From assembly GCF_004349135.1 (NCBI RefSeq), contig NZ_SMFN01000014.1, forward strand, positions 35,308-99,307: DNA of 64,000 nucleotides, read 5' to 3'. Source of the DNA: Flavobacterium sandaracinum. GTDB taxonomy: Bacteria > Bacteroidota > Bacteroidia > Flavobacteriales > Flavobacteriaceae. Each line of letters begins with the position of its first letter. The stretch's first letter is position 1. Below are positions 7,906 to 18,006 of the stretch, piece after piece. Under the pieces are notes generated by a model. The model made no database searches and had not been told where the DNA came from. It worked only from the letters and a program-made list of their open reading frames with translations. The translations under genes and the position numbers were made by a program.

Positions 7906-8790
7906 TTATCTTAAGATAAAACTTGTTTTAGAAACTAATACATCTCTGTCAAAAATATTGATAAAATACGTTCCTTTAGCAAAATCTTTTCCTCTTAAAT
8001 CCTCAGAAACTTGAATCGTTTTATTTTCATATTTAACATTAGTTAGAAAACTATACGTTAAACTATTTTCTCCAAAGTTCTCTGTTTTCTTATCCCCTAA
8101 AACATTGCTTTTACTATCAATTACTTGAACGTAATACGTTTTATCTCCAGATTTAGCAATTTGATTTTCCGCAATTGTAAAACTAACTCTAAGAACATCA
8201 GCTCTACTAGCTTTATCTGTTTCAATTTGTTTACCAGAACTACGTAATTTAAAAGCCGATCCTCTTGTGTTCAAAACTGTTAATTTTGACCCTATTTCTA
8301 CCGCTTTAGCCAATTCTTCGTTTTGCCCAACCAAAGCTTCATTGTATTTTTTAGACTCTCCTAATACAACCACAGTACTATCACGTTGCACTGTAAGTGT
8401 CGTGTTAGCTTTTTTCAAGTTGTCGTTCTCCGCCATTAAAACTTTCATATTCCCTTGCAAAGCATTGAATTGAGTTCTGTATTTTGACAAAGAAGCTACA
8501 TCCCCTTTTGATTTACTTAAGTCAGACATCAGGTTAACCACTTTATCTCTTTCCAGAATTAACTCATCAGACATTGAAGTATTTTCTGAAATAGCAGCAT
8601 CATAAGTCGATTTTAGTTCCTGTAGATCTTTCATCACCGTTTCTTTTTCGGTCAATGTAGTTTTCAATTCTGTTTTAACTGTATCTGCATCAGAAGTCAT
8701 TTTGAAAATGTAGATCAAACTACCCACTAATAAAATAGCCAATACTGCTACTACCACTTTAAGACTTGAACTGCTTTTTTGATTTTCCAT
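7906..8790 (-). CDS. membrane-anchored coiled-coil protein
   Basis: The 294-aa protein has one N-terminal membrane segment (about 10-29, LKVVVAVLAILLVGSLIYIF), a long predicted coiled coil (about 35-170, many heptad-like K/E/L repeats) and a C-terminal beta-rich domain (about 190-294) that begins at LNTRGSAFKLRSSGKQIETD. Homologues in Flavobacteria are conserved but, as far as I know, uncharacterised; some carry chromosome-partitioning labels that this sequence does not support (no Walker motif). It probably faces the periplasm. It is convergent with hutI and divergent from hutG. Confidence 0.75.
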   Translation of the reverse strand: MENQKSSSSLKVVVAVLAILLVGSLIYIFKMTSDADTVKTELKTTLTEKETVMKDLQELKSTYDAAISENTSMSDELILERDKVVNLMSDLSKSKGDVASLSKYRTQFNALQGNMKVLMAENDNLKKANTTLTVQRDSTVVVLGESKKYNEALVGQNEELAKAVEIGSKLTVLNTRGSAFKLRSSGKQIETDKASRADVLRVSFTIAENQIAKSGDKTYYVQVIDSKSNVLGDKKTENFGENSLTYSFLTNVKYENKTIQVSEDLRGKDFAKGTYFINIFDRDVLVSKTSFILR

Positions 8791-8894
8791 CTCGTTTTAA
8801 TTTTTTAATTTATTTACAAATTTAACATTATATAACCACCTGATAACGTAAGTTAACACAATTATATTATTTTTGAACAAAAATTATTTTTTTA

Positions 8895-9965
8895 ATGGAC
8901 AAAATTATCCCGTTTACCATCAAAGATCTTGCAAAAATAACCAACCACAGAAGTGGTGAAATAAAATTTGGCGAGAAAATGATAACCATTCCAAAAGATG
9001 CAGATCCTACTGATTTTCTAAAAAAATGTGAAGCTAAATATGTGCTCTTTGGAATTCCGGAAGATATCGGCATAAGAGCCAATTATGGCAGACCAGGAGC
9101 AGCATCCGCGTGGGATAGTGCGATAAAAAGCATTGCAAACATTCAGCACAATCGTTTTTGTAAAGGCAGTCAACTTGTGGTTCTAGGGCAGCTTGATGTG
9201 AGTGAACTAATGAAAAACGTGGAGCATCTAGACTTTAATGATATTGATGACCGCTCTAAATTGAGTCAGCTAGTCGATAAAATTGACAAAGATGTTTCGC
9301 ACATTATATTTAATTTGGTGAAATTAGGCAAAACACCAATTGTTATTGGTGGGGGACACAATAATTCTTACGGCAATATAAAAGGAACGGCACTGGCTAA
9401 AGGCAAACCTATAAATGCAATTAATTTTGATGCCCACTCTGATTTTAGAATTCTAGAAGGACGTCATAGCGGCAATGGATTTTCTTATGCCTATGAAGAA
9501 GGTTTTTTAAAAAAATATTTTATTTTTGGTTTGCATGAGAACTATACTTCCAAAAGTGTTTTGGATATTATCAAAAAAACCGAGGATCGAGTGCGCTATA
9601 CCACTTATGATAGTGTAAGTATTAGAAAGGAAAAAGAATTTGATCAGGAAATGGCAAATGCTTTAGAGTTTGTAAATGATGCTTCCTTCGGAATAGAAAT
9701 CGACCTGGATGCCATTCCAAATATTGCTTGCAGTGCAATGACAATGAGTGGTTTTTCGGTGGAACAACTGAGACAGTTTATTTCCTTTTTTGGAAAAAAT
9801 AAAAATGCATCCTACTTGCATATTTGCGAAGGCGCCCCAGATTTAGGAGAAGAAAAAAACAATCACCTAATAGGCAAATTGATAGGATACTTGATTACTG
9901 ATTTTATTAAATCCAATACAATACCTCCTATTCAAATTACAAATTCAGTAAGTAAATCGTTGTAA
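8895..9965 (+). CDS. hutG: formimidoylglutamase (arginase family)
   Basis: The 356-aa ureohydrolase-fold protein carries the dimanganese motifs GGGH (His155), NFDAHSDF (Asp179, His181, Asp183) and EIDLDAIP (Asp270, Asp272). The family would permit agmatinase, arginase or formimidoylglutamase; the nearby hutI makes formimidoylglutamase (N-formimino-L-glutamate to glutamate plus formamide) the best choice. The N-terminal extension of about 100 residues is usual for Bacteroidota members. It starts just downstream of the divergent coiled-coil gene. Confidence 0.85.
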   Translation: MDKIIPFTIKDLAKITNHRSGEIKFGEKMITIPKDADPTDFLKKCEAKYVLFGIPEDIGIRANYGRPGAASAWDSAIKSIANIQHNRFCKGSQLVVLGQLDVSELMKNVEHLDFNDIDDRSKLSQLVDKIDKDVSHIIFNLVKLGKTPIVIGGGHNNSYGNIKGTALAKGKPINAINFDAHSDFRILEGRHSGNGFSYAYEEGFLKKYFIFGLHENYTSKSVLDIIKKTEDRVRYTTYDSVSIRKEKEFDQEMANALEFVNDASFGIEIDLDAIPNIACSAMTMSGFSVEQLRQFISFFGKNKNASYLHICEGAPDLGEEKNNHLIGKLIGYLITDFIKSNTIPPIQITNSVSKSL

Positions 9966-10064
9966 TGGAGCGCCTGCAGGACCTAAAAGTACACACCAAA
10001 AATATTAGTACTATCTTTGCAAAACTATCTTTGTACCTAATACAAGATAATTAATATCAAAAAT

Positions 10065-11318
10065 ATGTTATTCGAAGATTTATCACTTTCAAAAAGTATA
10101 CAAAAAGCCGTATTTGAACAAGGCTATTTAGAAGCAACTCCAATACAAGAACAAGCAATTCCAATCGTTTTATCCGGAAGAGATATGATTGGTTGTGCCC
10201 AAACAGGAACTGGTAAAACTGCTGCTTTTGCCATTCCTATCATTCATCAACTCCATAGAATTGTAGGTTCGTCTAAAAAAGCAAGTCCAATCCGAGCCTT
10301 AGTTATCACCCCAACTAGAGAATTAGCTGTTCAAATTGGACAAAATTTTGACCAGTATGGCAAGTACACCAACTTAGTTCAACTTACCATTTTTGGAGGA
10401 GTTTCACAAGTACCTCAAGTAGAAATGCTTAAAAAAGGAATAGATATCCTCATTGCCACACCGGGACGTTTACTTGATTTGGTAAAACAAGGGTTTATAG
10501 ATTTAGACCATTTACATACACTAGTTCTCGATGAAGCTGATCAAATGCTAGATATGGGATTTGTAAATGATGTCAAAAAAATTGTAAAGTTGACGCCTAA
10601 CAACCGACAAACACTTTTATTCTCTGCAACAATGCCAATTGCAATAAGAGAATTAGCAGAAATGTTTTTAAAAGACCCAGCAACAGTTACGGTTTCTCCC
10701 GTTTCATCAACTGCTGAAAATGTAGAACAACGTGTCTATTTTGTTGAAAAAGGAGAAAAAAGAAATTTATTATATCATTTGATAAAAAACGAAAATTTAT
10801 CTAATGTTTTAGTTTTTTCAAGAACGAAACATGGAGCTGACAATGTTGTAAAAGCCTTGCGAAAACATGACATTGAAGCCGAAGCGATTCATGGAGATAA
10901 GTCTCAAAATGCAAGACAACGTGTTCTTGATGGTTTTAAAAATAAAGAAATCAAAGTTTTAGTGGCTACTGATATTGCCGCCAGAGGAATTGATATTGAC
11001 CAATTGCCTTTTGTCATCAATTTTGATTTACCAAATATTGCTGAGACCTATGTACATAGAATTGGTAGAACGGGACGCGCTGGGAATGATGGTGTTGCCA
11101 TTTCTTTTTGTGGTAAAGATGAACATCAATATTGGAAAGACATTCAAAAATTAATCAAAGTAGATGTAAAAATAGTAAGTGACCATCCTTATGGTTGGCA
11201 TTCAGGAAGTCCAGAAACTGCCCCTGCATCAAAACAAGGCAACTCTAATCGAAGCGGTGGAGCTCATAAATCAAGAAAATCAGACGCTTCTAAGCAAAAC
11301 AAGAAAAGGTGGTACTAA
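10065..11318 (+). CDS. DEAD-box RNA helicase, RhlE type
   Basis: The 417-aa protein shows all helicase motifs: Q motif (ATPIQEQAI), AQTGTGKT (45-52), PTRELA, TPGRLLD, DEAD, SATMP, then the second domain with RGIDID and HRIGRTGRAG. The C terminus is a basic, low-complexity tail (about 385-417) likely to bind RNA. It is the RhlE/DeaD class used in ribosome assembly and RNA turnover, often cold-responsive. Two TATCTTTG motifs precede the gene (10010-10035) but without well-spaced -33 elements. Confidence 0.93.
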   Translation: MLFEDLSLSKSIQKAVFEQGYLEATPIQEQAIPIVLSGRDMIGCAQTGTGKTAAFAIPIIHQLHRIVGSSKKASPIRALVITPTRELAVQIGQNFDQYGKYTNLVQLTIFGGVSQVPQVEMLKKGIDILIATPGRLLDLVKQGFIDLDHLHTLVLDEADQMLDMGFVNDVKKIVKLTPNNRQTLLFSATMPIAIRELAEMFLKDPATVTVSPVSSTAENVEQRVYFVEKGEKRNLLYHLIKNENLSNVLVFSRTKHGADNVVKALRKHDIEAEAIHGDKSQNARQRVLDGFKNKEIKVLVATDIAARGIDIDQLPFVINFDLPNIAETYVHRIGRTGRAGNDGVAISFCGKDEHQYWKDIQKLIKVDVKIVSDHPYGWHSGSPETAPASKQGNSNRSGGAHKSRKSDASKQNKKRWY

Positions 11319-11412
11319 CATCTTTTTCGACTGTCAGAAATACCTTTTTAACTTTAGTTAAAAGATGCATATAAACATTAACTATTTGTTTTTCAACGTT
11401 TTGTGATCTATA

Positions 11413-11446
11413 TTTTGGCTAATAATAAATTATATCAGTACATTTG
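11413..11446 (+). promoter_or_regulatory. candidate promoter of the hsp20 gene
   Basis: TTTTG (11413-11417) and TACATTTG (11439-11446) are 21 bp apart, close to the phylum's promoter pattern. The expected start lies about 30 bp before the hsp20 ATG. Confidence 0.5.
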
Positions 11447-11479
11447 ATTTAAGATATTAAAACAATTAAATACAAAATT

Positions 11480-11932
11480 ATGGAAACTTTAGTTAAAAGA
11501 AACGGCTTTTTCCCATCAGTAAATACTTTATTTGATGACATCTTTTCAAAAGAAGTATTCGATTGGACTGATAAAAATTTCTCCTCGATTGGAACAAATT
11601 TACCCTCGGTAAATTTAAAAGAAACAGAAAATAAATTAGAAGTGGAATTAGCAGCTCCCGGATTAAAAAAAGAAGATTTCAAAATTGAAATCGACAACAA
11701 CATGCTAATGATTTCTTCTGAAAAGAAAGAAGAAAAAGAAGAAACTAGAAAAAAAGATAATTATGTTAGAAAAGAGTTTAATTATCAGTCGTTCTGCAGA
11801 TCTTTCTCTTTGCCAGAATATATAGACGAAAATAAGATCGAAGCTAGTTATAAAGATGGAATTCTTCATGTTGAAATTGGCAAAAAAGATGGAGTCATGA
11901 AAAAAAAGCACAAAACAATTACAATAAAATAA
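11480..11932 (+). CDS. small heat-shock protein, Hsp20/alpha-crystallin
   Basis: A 150-aa ATP-independent chaperone with an alpha-crystallin domain at about residues 40-140: NLPSVNLKETENKLEVELAAPG, then the conserved A-x-x-x-n-G-v-L core as IEASYKDGILHVEI. The C terminus lacks a clear IxI motif apart from HKTITIK, which fits T-I-T-I. The length is typical. It is a stand-alone gene with its own promoter and ends at a strong shared terminator. Confidence 0.93.
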   Translation: METLVKRNGFFPSVNTLFDDIFSKEVFDWTDKNFSSIGTNLPSVNLKETENKLEVELAAPGLKKEDFKIEIDNNMLMISSEKKEEKEETRKKDNYVRKEFNYQSFCRSFSLPEYIDENKIEASYKDGILHVEIGKKDGVMKKKHKTITIK

Positions 11933-11963
11933 GGAGGATTTTCATTTCGAAAATCTAAAAATT

Positions 11964-12018
11964 TAAAATCGTTAAACCGTAAAGCTATTAAAATAGTTTA
12001 GGGTTTAACGATTTTATT
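11964..12018. terminator. bidirectional terminator
   Basis: Outer stem AAAATCGTTAAACC / GGTTTAACGATTTT (11966-12015) with a second inner pairing around CTATT/AATAG. It sits between hsp20 (rightward) and the histidine kinase (leftward). Confidence 0.75.
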
Positions 12019-12052
12019 TTAGATGTAAATTGACGAAGTGATTTATTAAGTA

Positions 12053-14248
12053 TTAATTAGTGGCTATCAAAATAGTTATGATTTTAAACAATTTGGCGGA
12101 ATCAAATGGTTTAATAATGATGTCATTTATTCCGCAAGAAAGTGCCTCTTCTGTAATTTCAGATTTATCGAATGCTGTTAGTGCAACAATTGGAGTTACT
12201 ATTCCCTTTAAACGAATTTTTCTAGTGGTCTCAAAACCATTTATCAATGGCATGTTAATATCCATCAGTATAATGTCAAAAAATTCTTTGTCCAAAATTT
12301 CTAGCGCTGCGTAGCCATTATCAACAACACTACACTTATAGTTATTCTTTTCGATGGTCTTTTTAGTGACCAATTGATTAATGTGATTGTCCTCAACTAC
12401 TAGGACATTTATCGTTTGTGGTGCAGTGATATCGACTTGAATATTATTGATGATTTCAATTGTTTTCTGTGGATTATATTCAAAAGGAATCACAAATTTA
12501 AAAACTGTTCCCTGATTTAGGGTGCTTTGAAGTGAAATTGTACTATTGAATAGACCCAACAATTGTTTTACTATAGAAAGACCAAGACCAGTTCCTTGAT
12601 AATCAGTTTCTTTTCTCCCCACTTGCACAAATTTTTCAAAAATCTTTTCCTGATCCTCAGCCGCTATTCCTATACCATTATCTTCAATTTTAAAAGCTAT
12701 AAAATACGATTTTCCGGACATTTTTTCTAATGAGACATCGATTGTTACTTTACCATTTCTAGTGAATTTCAATGCGTTACTCACCAAATTCATAATGATT
12801 TGAGAAAGCCTTAATTTATCACCAATTAGATATTCTGGAATTGCAGCATCAATTTTAACTGCTATAGTATTGTTGTTATTTTTAGCCAAAAATGAAAGCG
12901 AATTTTTGACCATATTAATTTCATCAGATATATTAAAAGTCAAATTTTCCAATACAATTCTATTATCTTCAATCTTGTTGATTTGAAGAATATCATTCAC
13001 TAGGGATAGTAAATATCTAGCTGAAAATTTGAGCGAATTTAAATGTGGACTGTTGGATAACTCTTTGTGCTCGTCTAGCAGCATATTTGTGATTCCTACT
13101 ACTCCATATAGAGGAGTTCGCAATTCATGACTGATCGTTGAAACAAATTGTGATTTTAAAACAGAGGCTTCTTCTGCTTTTTCTTTTGCGAAAATTAGCG
13201 CTTCATTAGTCTTAGAAAGTTGCGCATTGGATTTTTTTCTAAAATTATTATTTTTAAATAAAGTATAAAGTAGCAATAATAGAACGAAGGAAATTACAGT
13301 GAATAGCACCACAATAGTTTTCGATTTTTCTACTATTTGAAGTTGGGCCTCCTTTTCATTTTCAAATTTATCAATTTCTCTTTTATACTCTTCTAATTGT
13401 ATGTTTATTCCCGCTATATTTGCTTTTTCTAGCTTTTCATTGTTATAAAGTTCTTCTGTAATTTCATTGTATTTAGAAAGGTTAACATAGGCCTCTTTAT
13501 AATCGCCTTTCTTCCACAAAAATTTAGAATATTCCAAATGGGCAAAGGATAAATCTGACTTTTGATTCGATTGCTTTCCATCCTTAATGGCATTTAAAAA
13601 AAAAGAAGTCGCTTTTTTATTATTGTCCTGATGCGCGAAGTACATTCCGTTGAGCATATTGACAGCTGCAACATTTGATTCATTCCCAAATTTTTCGTTA
13701 TGAGTGTTTATAAATTCTAAATTTGGATATCCTTTTTCAAAATGGCCAACGTCAAAATAAGCCCAAGCAATATTAAGTTTAGTCATAAATATTTGATTGC
13801 TATCTGCTATTTTTTCACTGTATTTAAGGGTGTTTTCGTAGTATTTAATCCCTTTTAAATATTGTTTTTTTTCAAAACAATAGATGTTGCCTAAGTTATT
13901 ATTAATTTTATTTTTTAAAGTATCATTACTAAGTTTGGTAGCGTAAAGCATGGCCTTGTTATAGAAAAAAATAGCTTTATCAAATTGAGCTATTTCAGCA
14001 TAATTTGCGGCAATCGTATTGTAGGAAATAGTTGTAGAAGAAAAGTCATTAGCAGTAATTGATTTTTGCAGAGCTATTTTAGAAATCTCTAATGATTTTT
14101 CAAAATTGGCCTCTTTTAAATACCGAGAAGCTTGATTTGTTAATTTTGTAATTTCGTTTTTGGAAAATGTCTTTGTCTGCGCAACTAAACTATAATTAAA
14201 ATAATTTATAATTAATAGTGAAAACAAAACAATACGTATCTGATACAT
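12053..14248 (-). CDS. hybrid sensor histidine kinase with TPR sensor region
   Basis: The 731-aa protein has a signal peptide (ending near NYSLVAQT), TPR-like repeats (about 30-300), one membrane segment (about 320-340, VVLFTVISFVLLLLLYTLF), a HisKA domain with the phosphoryl His in FVSTISHELRTPLYGVVG, a HATPase_c domain (NLVSNALKFT, DNGIGI, GTGLGLSI) and a C-terminal receiver domain with phospho-acceptor Asp in DIILMDINMP. The ATG at 14248 is preferred over a GTG at 14305 because it starts the signal peptide. No partner regulator or output gene is adjacent, so the output is unknown. Confidence 0.92.
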   Translation of the reverse strand: MYQIRIVLFSLLIINYFNYSLVAQTKTFSKNEITKLTNQASRYLKEANFEKSLEISKIALQKSITANDFSSTTISYNTIAANYAEIAQFDKAIFFYNKAMLYATKLSNDTLKNKINNNLGNIYCFEKKQYLKGIKYYENTLKYSEKIADSNQIFMTKLNIAWAYFDVGHFEKGYPNLEFINTHNEKFGNESNVAAVNMLNGMYFAHQDNNKKATSFFLNAIKDGKQSNQKSDLSFAHLEYSKFLWKKGDYKEAYVNLSKYNEITEELYNNEKLEKANIAGINIQLEEYKREIDKFENEKEAQLQIVEKSKTIVVLFTVISFVLLLLLYTLFKNNNFRKKSNAQLSKTNEALIFAKEKAEEASVLKSQFVSTISHELRTPLYGVVGITNMLLDEHKELSNSPHLNSLKFSARYLLSLVNDILQINKIEDNRIVLENLTFNISDEINMVKNSLSFLAKNNNNTIAVKIDAAIPEYLIGDKLRLSQIIMNLVSNALKFTRNGKVTIDVSLEKMSGKSYFIAFKIEDNGIGIAAEDQEKIFEKFVQVGRKETDYQGTGLGLSIVKQLLGLFNSTISLQSTLNQGTVFKFVIPFEYNPQKTIEIINNIQVDITAPQTINVLVVEDNHINQLVTKKTIEKNNYKCSVVDNGYAALEILDKEFFDIILMDINMPLINGFETTRKIRLKGIVTPIVALTAFDKSEITEEALSCGINDIIIKPFDSAKLFKIITILIATN

Positions 14249-14360
14249 AGCCAATTGAATTTCATCAAATATACATTTTATTAATAAAAAAAAACATAAA
14301 AACACTTCTTTTTAGTTAAACTAAAGATTTTAAATGTTCAATTAATTTAAATTTCTTGTA

Positions 14361-14396
14361 CAAAAAAACCCTACTCTTCTCAAAGAATAGGGTTGT
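14361..14396 (-). terminator. terminator of the dicarboxylate symporter gene
   Basis: Stem AACCCTACTCTT / AAGAATAGGGTT (one mismatch, 14367-14394) followed on the minus strand by a T-run (14362-14368). It lies just after the leftward gene at 14416. Confidence 0.75.
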
Positions 14397-14415
14397 TATG
14401 TAATTGGTAAAATTA

Positions 14416-15696
14416 TTATTCAATAGTAGCCGTTTCTGTTTCAGCATCACCTTCCCATTTACCTACAACTGATGTTGCTAATGCATTTCCTAAAACATTG
14501 GTTGCACTACGAAACATATCACAAAAATGATCAATTGGTAGAATCAAGGCAATTCCTTCAATAGGAATATCAAACATCCCACAGGTTGCAGCAACTACTA
14601 CTAAGCTAGCTCTTGGAACGCCTGCGATACCTTTACTGGTCAACATCAAAACTAAAAGCATTGTCATCTGAGTTCCCAAATCTAAATCAATACCGTATGC
14701 TTGAGCAATAAAAATACTAGCAAAAGTCATGTACATCATACTTCCATCCAAGTTAAAAGAATAACCCAAAGGCAACATAAAAGAAACAATTCGGTCTTTG
14801 ACCCCAAACCTTTCCAATTCTTCAGTCAATTTAGGAAAAACAGCTTCACTACTAGTAGTCCCAAAAGCAATGATTAGTGGACTAACTATTCTTTTCAGTA
14901 AAACGGTCATTCTACTTTTTAGAAAAATATAACCAACAAGTATTAGTACCACCCAAAGAGAGGAAATTCCAATCAAAAAGGAACCGAAAAACTTGAAATA
15001 CGTAATTGCTAACTCCTGAAAATCACGTACTGCAAAAACTCCAGCTATCGCTCCAAATACTCCAATTGGTGCAAATTTCATTACATAATTAACCATTTTC
15101 AGAACAATATGAGATATTTTTTCTAAAGCATTTGTAACTGGCTTTACATAATCTCCTAATGAAGCGGCCGCTAGACCAAAGAAAATGGAGAAAATTACAA
15201 TTTGTAAAATTTCATTAGTAGCCAAGGCCTCAAAGATACTTTTGGGTACGATATGCTCAATAAAATTTTCAAAAGATATGTTTTGTGTTTTAGCAGTTAC
15301 TTCAGAAGCAGAGGCTAAGTCAATACTTGGTAAATTAAGTCCAACTCCAGGTTCAAGCGTGTTTACAAAAAACATACCTAACAATAAGGAAACAAACGAT
15401 GCGGTAAAAAACCAACCCATTGCCTTACCACCAATCCGTCCTACCGCTTTAATATCTCCAAGCTTAGCAATTCCTACCACCAAAGTGGTGAAAACTAATG
15501 GAGAAATAATCATTTGAACTAAACGAATAAAGATGGTTGCTAAGATGTTTATTTTTTTACTAAAGACTTTAGCATCTTCCGGTGAAATCGAATTATGTAT
15601 AGCAATGCCTAAAATAGCACCCAAGACCATAGCAATTAATATTTGTCCTGTCAATCCTGAAAAAAAAGAGGGCTTCTTACTAGTATTTGTATTCAT
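14416..15696 (-). CDS. dicarboxylate/amino acid:cation symporter (DAACS family)
   Basis: The 426-aa inner-membrane protein has the fold of GltP/DctA transporters: about eight hydrophobic segments plus two re-entrant hairpins. Hallmarks are the serine-rich hairpin FGTTSSEAVFPKL, the segment GYSFNLDGSMMYMTFASIFIAQ (Na+/substrate site NLDG) and SKGIAGVPRASLVVVAAT in the second hairpin. It should take up glutamate, aspartate or C4-dicarboxylates with Na+ or H+. The gene stands alone with its own terminator. Confidence 0.92.
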   Translation of the reverse strand: MNTNTSKKPSFFSGLTGQILIAMVLGAILGIAIHNSISPEDAKVFSKKINILATIFIRLVQMIISPLVFTTLVVGIAKLGDIKAVGRIGGKAMGWFFTASFVSLLLGMFFVNTLEPGVGLNLPSIDLASASEVTAKTQNISFENFIEHIVPKSIFEALATNEILQIVIFSIFFGLAAASLGDYVKPVTNALEKISHIVLKMVNYVMKFAPIGVFGAIAGVFAVRDFQELAITYFKFFGSFLIGISSLWVVLILVGYIFLKSRMTVLLKRIVSPLIIAFGTTSSEAVFPKLTEELERFGVKDRIVSFMLPLGYSFNLDGSMMYMTFASIFIAQAYGIDLDLGTQMTMLLVLMLTSKGIAGVPRASLVVVAATCGMFDIPIEGIALILPIDHFCDMFRSATNVLGNALATSVVGKWEGDAETETATIE

Positions 15697-15805
15697 TAAA
15701 AGTTAAGTGTTAGGTTTTGAATTAGCCTATGTCGCATAACTCTTTCTTATTTATTTCTTAGTAAGAAAGTTTATTTCAAAATAGGGAAAAAGCTAAAAAT
15801 TGTTG

Positions 15806-16864
15806 TTAATATGTTTTGTTTATCAAATAAAAATCAGCAAGAACAATGGCAGCCATAGCCTCAACAATAGGAACTGCTCGCGGTACTACACAAGGGTCAT
15901 GGCGTCCTTTTCCTGTCATCTCAGTAATATTGCCTTTATTGTCTAGCGACTCTTGTTTTTGCATGATTGTTGCCACAGGCTTAAAAGCTACTCGAAAGTA
16001 AATATCCATCCCATTACTTATACCGCCTTGAATCCCACCAGAAAGGTTTGTCTTAGTTGATCCATCAAGATTGTATAAATCATTATGCTCACTTCCCTTC
16101 ATTTTGGCTCCACAGAAGCCACTTCCAAATTCGAATCCTTTTACAGCATTTATAGAGAGCATGGCTTTACCGAGTTCAGCATGGAGTTTGTCAAAAACTG
16201 GTTCTCCAAGTCCGATGGGTACATTTTGAATTACACACGTTACGGTTCCGCCCACTGTATCGCCTTGTTTTCTAATCTCGCGAATATACTCTTCCATTAC
16301 TACTGCCATTGCTGGATCAGGACAACGAACAGGATTATTCTCTGTCAAGGAAAAGTCTAACTCTTGGTATGGTTTTTCTAAAAAAATAGGTCCTACAGAA
16401 GAAACGTAAGCATTAATTTTTATTTGTGGTAACATTTGTTTGGCAACAGCACCAGCAACTACTCTACTAGCCGTTTCACGCGCTGAACTGCGCCCTCCAC
16501 CACGATAATCGCGTACTCCATACTTTTGATCGTACACGTAATCAGCGTGACTTGGCCTGTAGTTATCTTTTATATGAGAATAATCATCGGATTTCTGATT
16601 GGTATTCGGAATAATAAAACCTATTGGAGTTCCAGTGGTTTTACCTTCAAAGATCCCAGAGAGGAATTGAACATCGTCTGGTTCTTTGCGTTGGGTAACT
16701 ATTGCCGATTGACCGGGCTTTCTTCGAGACATTTCGAATTGAATAGCTTCCAAATCTAGTGCTATTCCTGGAGGACAACCGTCAATTATTCCACCTAAAG
16801 CTTCACCATGCGATTCTCCAAAAGTTGATATTCTAAATAGTGTTCCGTAGCTATTTCCTGCCAT
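15806..16864 (-). CDS. aroC: chorismate synthase
   Basis: AroC converts EPSP to chorismate with reduced FMN, the last common step of aromatic amino-acid synthesis. The 352-aa protein starts at the ATG at 16864 ([20 protein letters not shown], the signature around the first conserved His). Other family motifs are [34 protein letters not shown] residues at about 105-135, and the C-terminal [18 protein letters not shown]. An extended frame to 16939 is not used because it has no family match. The length is standard. A leftward single gene, divergent from the phosphoesterase. Confidence 0.96.
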   Translation of the reverse strand: MAGNSYGTLFRISTFGESHGEALGGIIDGCPPGIALDLEAIQFEMSRRKPGQSAIVTQRKEPDDVQFLSGIFEGKTTGTPIGFIIPNTNQKSDDYSHIKDNYRPSHADYVYDQKYGVRDYRGGGRSSARETASRVVAGAVAKQMLPQIKINAYVSSVGPIFLEKPYQELDFSLTENNPVRCPDPAMAVVMEEYIREIRKQGDTVGGTVTCVIQNVPIGLGEPVFDKLHAELGKAMLSINAVKGFEFGSGFCGAKMKGSEHNDLYNLDGSTKTNLSGGIQGGISNGMDIYFRVAFKPVATIMQKQESLDNKGNITEMTGKGRHDPCVVPRAVPIVEAMAAIVLADFYLINKTY

Positions 16865-17047
16865 TATAATTAGTTTTGAACAAAAGTACCATTTTAGTTT
16901 AAGGTTCAAAAGTTTAAAGTTTAAAGTTTTAAGAAACATTTCACATTTATTATTATAAATTTAATATTGTATTAGATTTCTTAACCTTTACATTTAATTT
17001 ATTTGAAAATAATTCTATTATTTTGATCAACTTAAAATGGACATCCG

Positions 17048-17854
17048 TTGAAAAAAAGAAAAGTAGAACTAGTGGTCCTTTCTGATGTACATTTGGGAAC
17101 TTTTGGCAGCCATGCTGCTGCACTTTACAATTACTTAGCAACCATTAAGCCTAAAATTTTAGTATTAAATGGTGATATTATTGATATTTGGCAATTTAGA
17201 AAATCATATTTTCCTCAAGCGCATTTAAAAGTTATTCAAAAAATAATCAGTTTTGCTTCAAAAGGAACTAAAGTCTATTATCTAACCGGTAATCATGACG
17301 AAATGCTTCGAAAATTTAGCGACATGAGTATGGGGAATTTTGAATTACGTGATAAATTGGTATTGGATCTTGATGGCAAAAAAGCTTGGATCTTTCACGG
17401 TGATGTTTTTGATGCTTCGGTACAACACTCCAAATGGATTGCAAAATTAGGAGGCTTAGGATACGACTATCTCATTCTTTTAAATCGTTTTGTAAACTGC
17501 TGTTTGTTAAAAATAGGAAAAGAACCCTATTCTTTTTCAAAGAAAATAAAGGCTAGTGTAAAGAAAGCGGTTAAGCACATCTCTGATTTTGAAGAAACAG
17601 CTACCGATTTAGCAATCGAAAACAAATATGACTACGTTATTTGCGGTCATATTCACGAACCTAAAATAATTAAAAAAGAAAATAAAAATGGCGCCACACT
17701 TTACTTAAATTCAGGAGATTGGGTTGAAAACTTAACGGCATTAGAATACAATAAAAAACGATGGAAATTATTTCATTATTCAGAAATGGAGTATGCAGAG
17801 GAAGAAAATCTTTTTGAAATGGAAGATATTTTAAGTTATCAAACATTTGTATAA
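17048..17854 (+). CDS. calcineurin-like metallophosphoesterase, LpxH-like
   Basis: The 268-aa protein has the five metallophosphoesterase motifs: SDVHLG (Asp13, His15), NGDIID, GNHDE, HGD and GHIHEP. It resembles the UDP-2,3-diacylglucosamine diphosphatase (LpxH-type) proteins of Bacteroidota, which would place it in lipid A synthesis, but related proteins of unknown substrate exist. The only sensible start is TTG at 17048; the ATG at 17037 is out of frame and stops after four codons. It lies divergent from aroC. Confidence 0.8.
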   Translation: MKKRKVELVVLSDVHLGTFGSHAAALYNYLATIKPKILVLNGDIIDIWQFRKSYFPQAHLKVIQKIISFASKGTKVYYLTGNHDEMLRKFSDMSMGNFELRDKLVLDLDGKKAWIFHGDVFDASVQHSKWIAKLGGLGYDYLILLNRFVNCCLLKIGKEPYSFSKKIKASVKKAVKHISDFEETATDLAIENKYDYVICGHIHEPKIIKKENKNGATLYLNSGDWVENLTALEYNKKRWKLFHYSEMEYAEEENLFEMEDILSYQTFV

Positions 17855-18006
17855 GCCCCATTTTCAAAACTGAATATCAAACTGTATTGCTCTTTTTAAG
17901 TCCCTTCCATGTATCAATAATGTGGTAATTATATAACTTTTCACTGTAATCTTATAATTAATATCGTGAACTTTAGAGGTAAATTTGTTCCTATAAAAAT
18001 TTACTT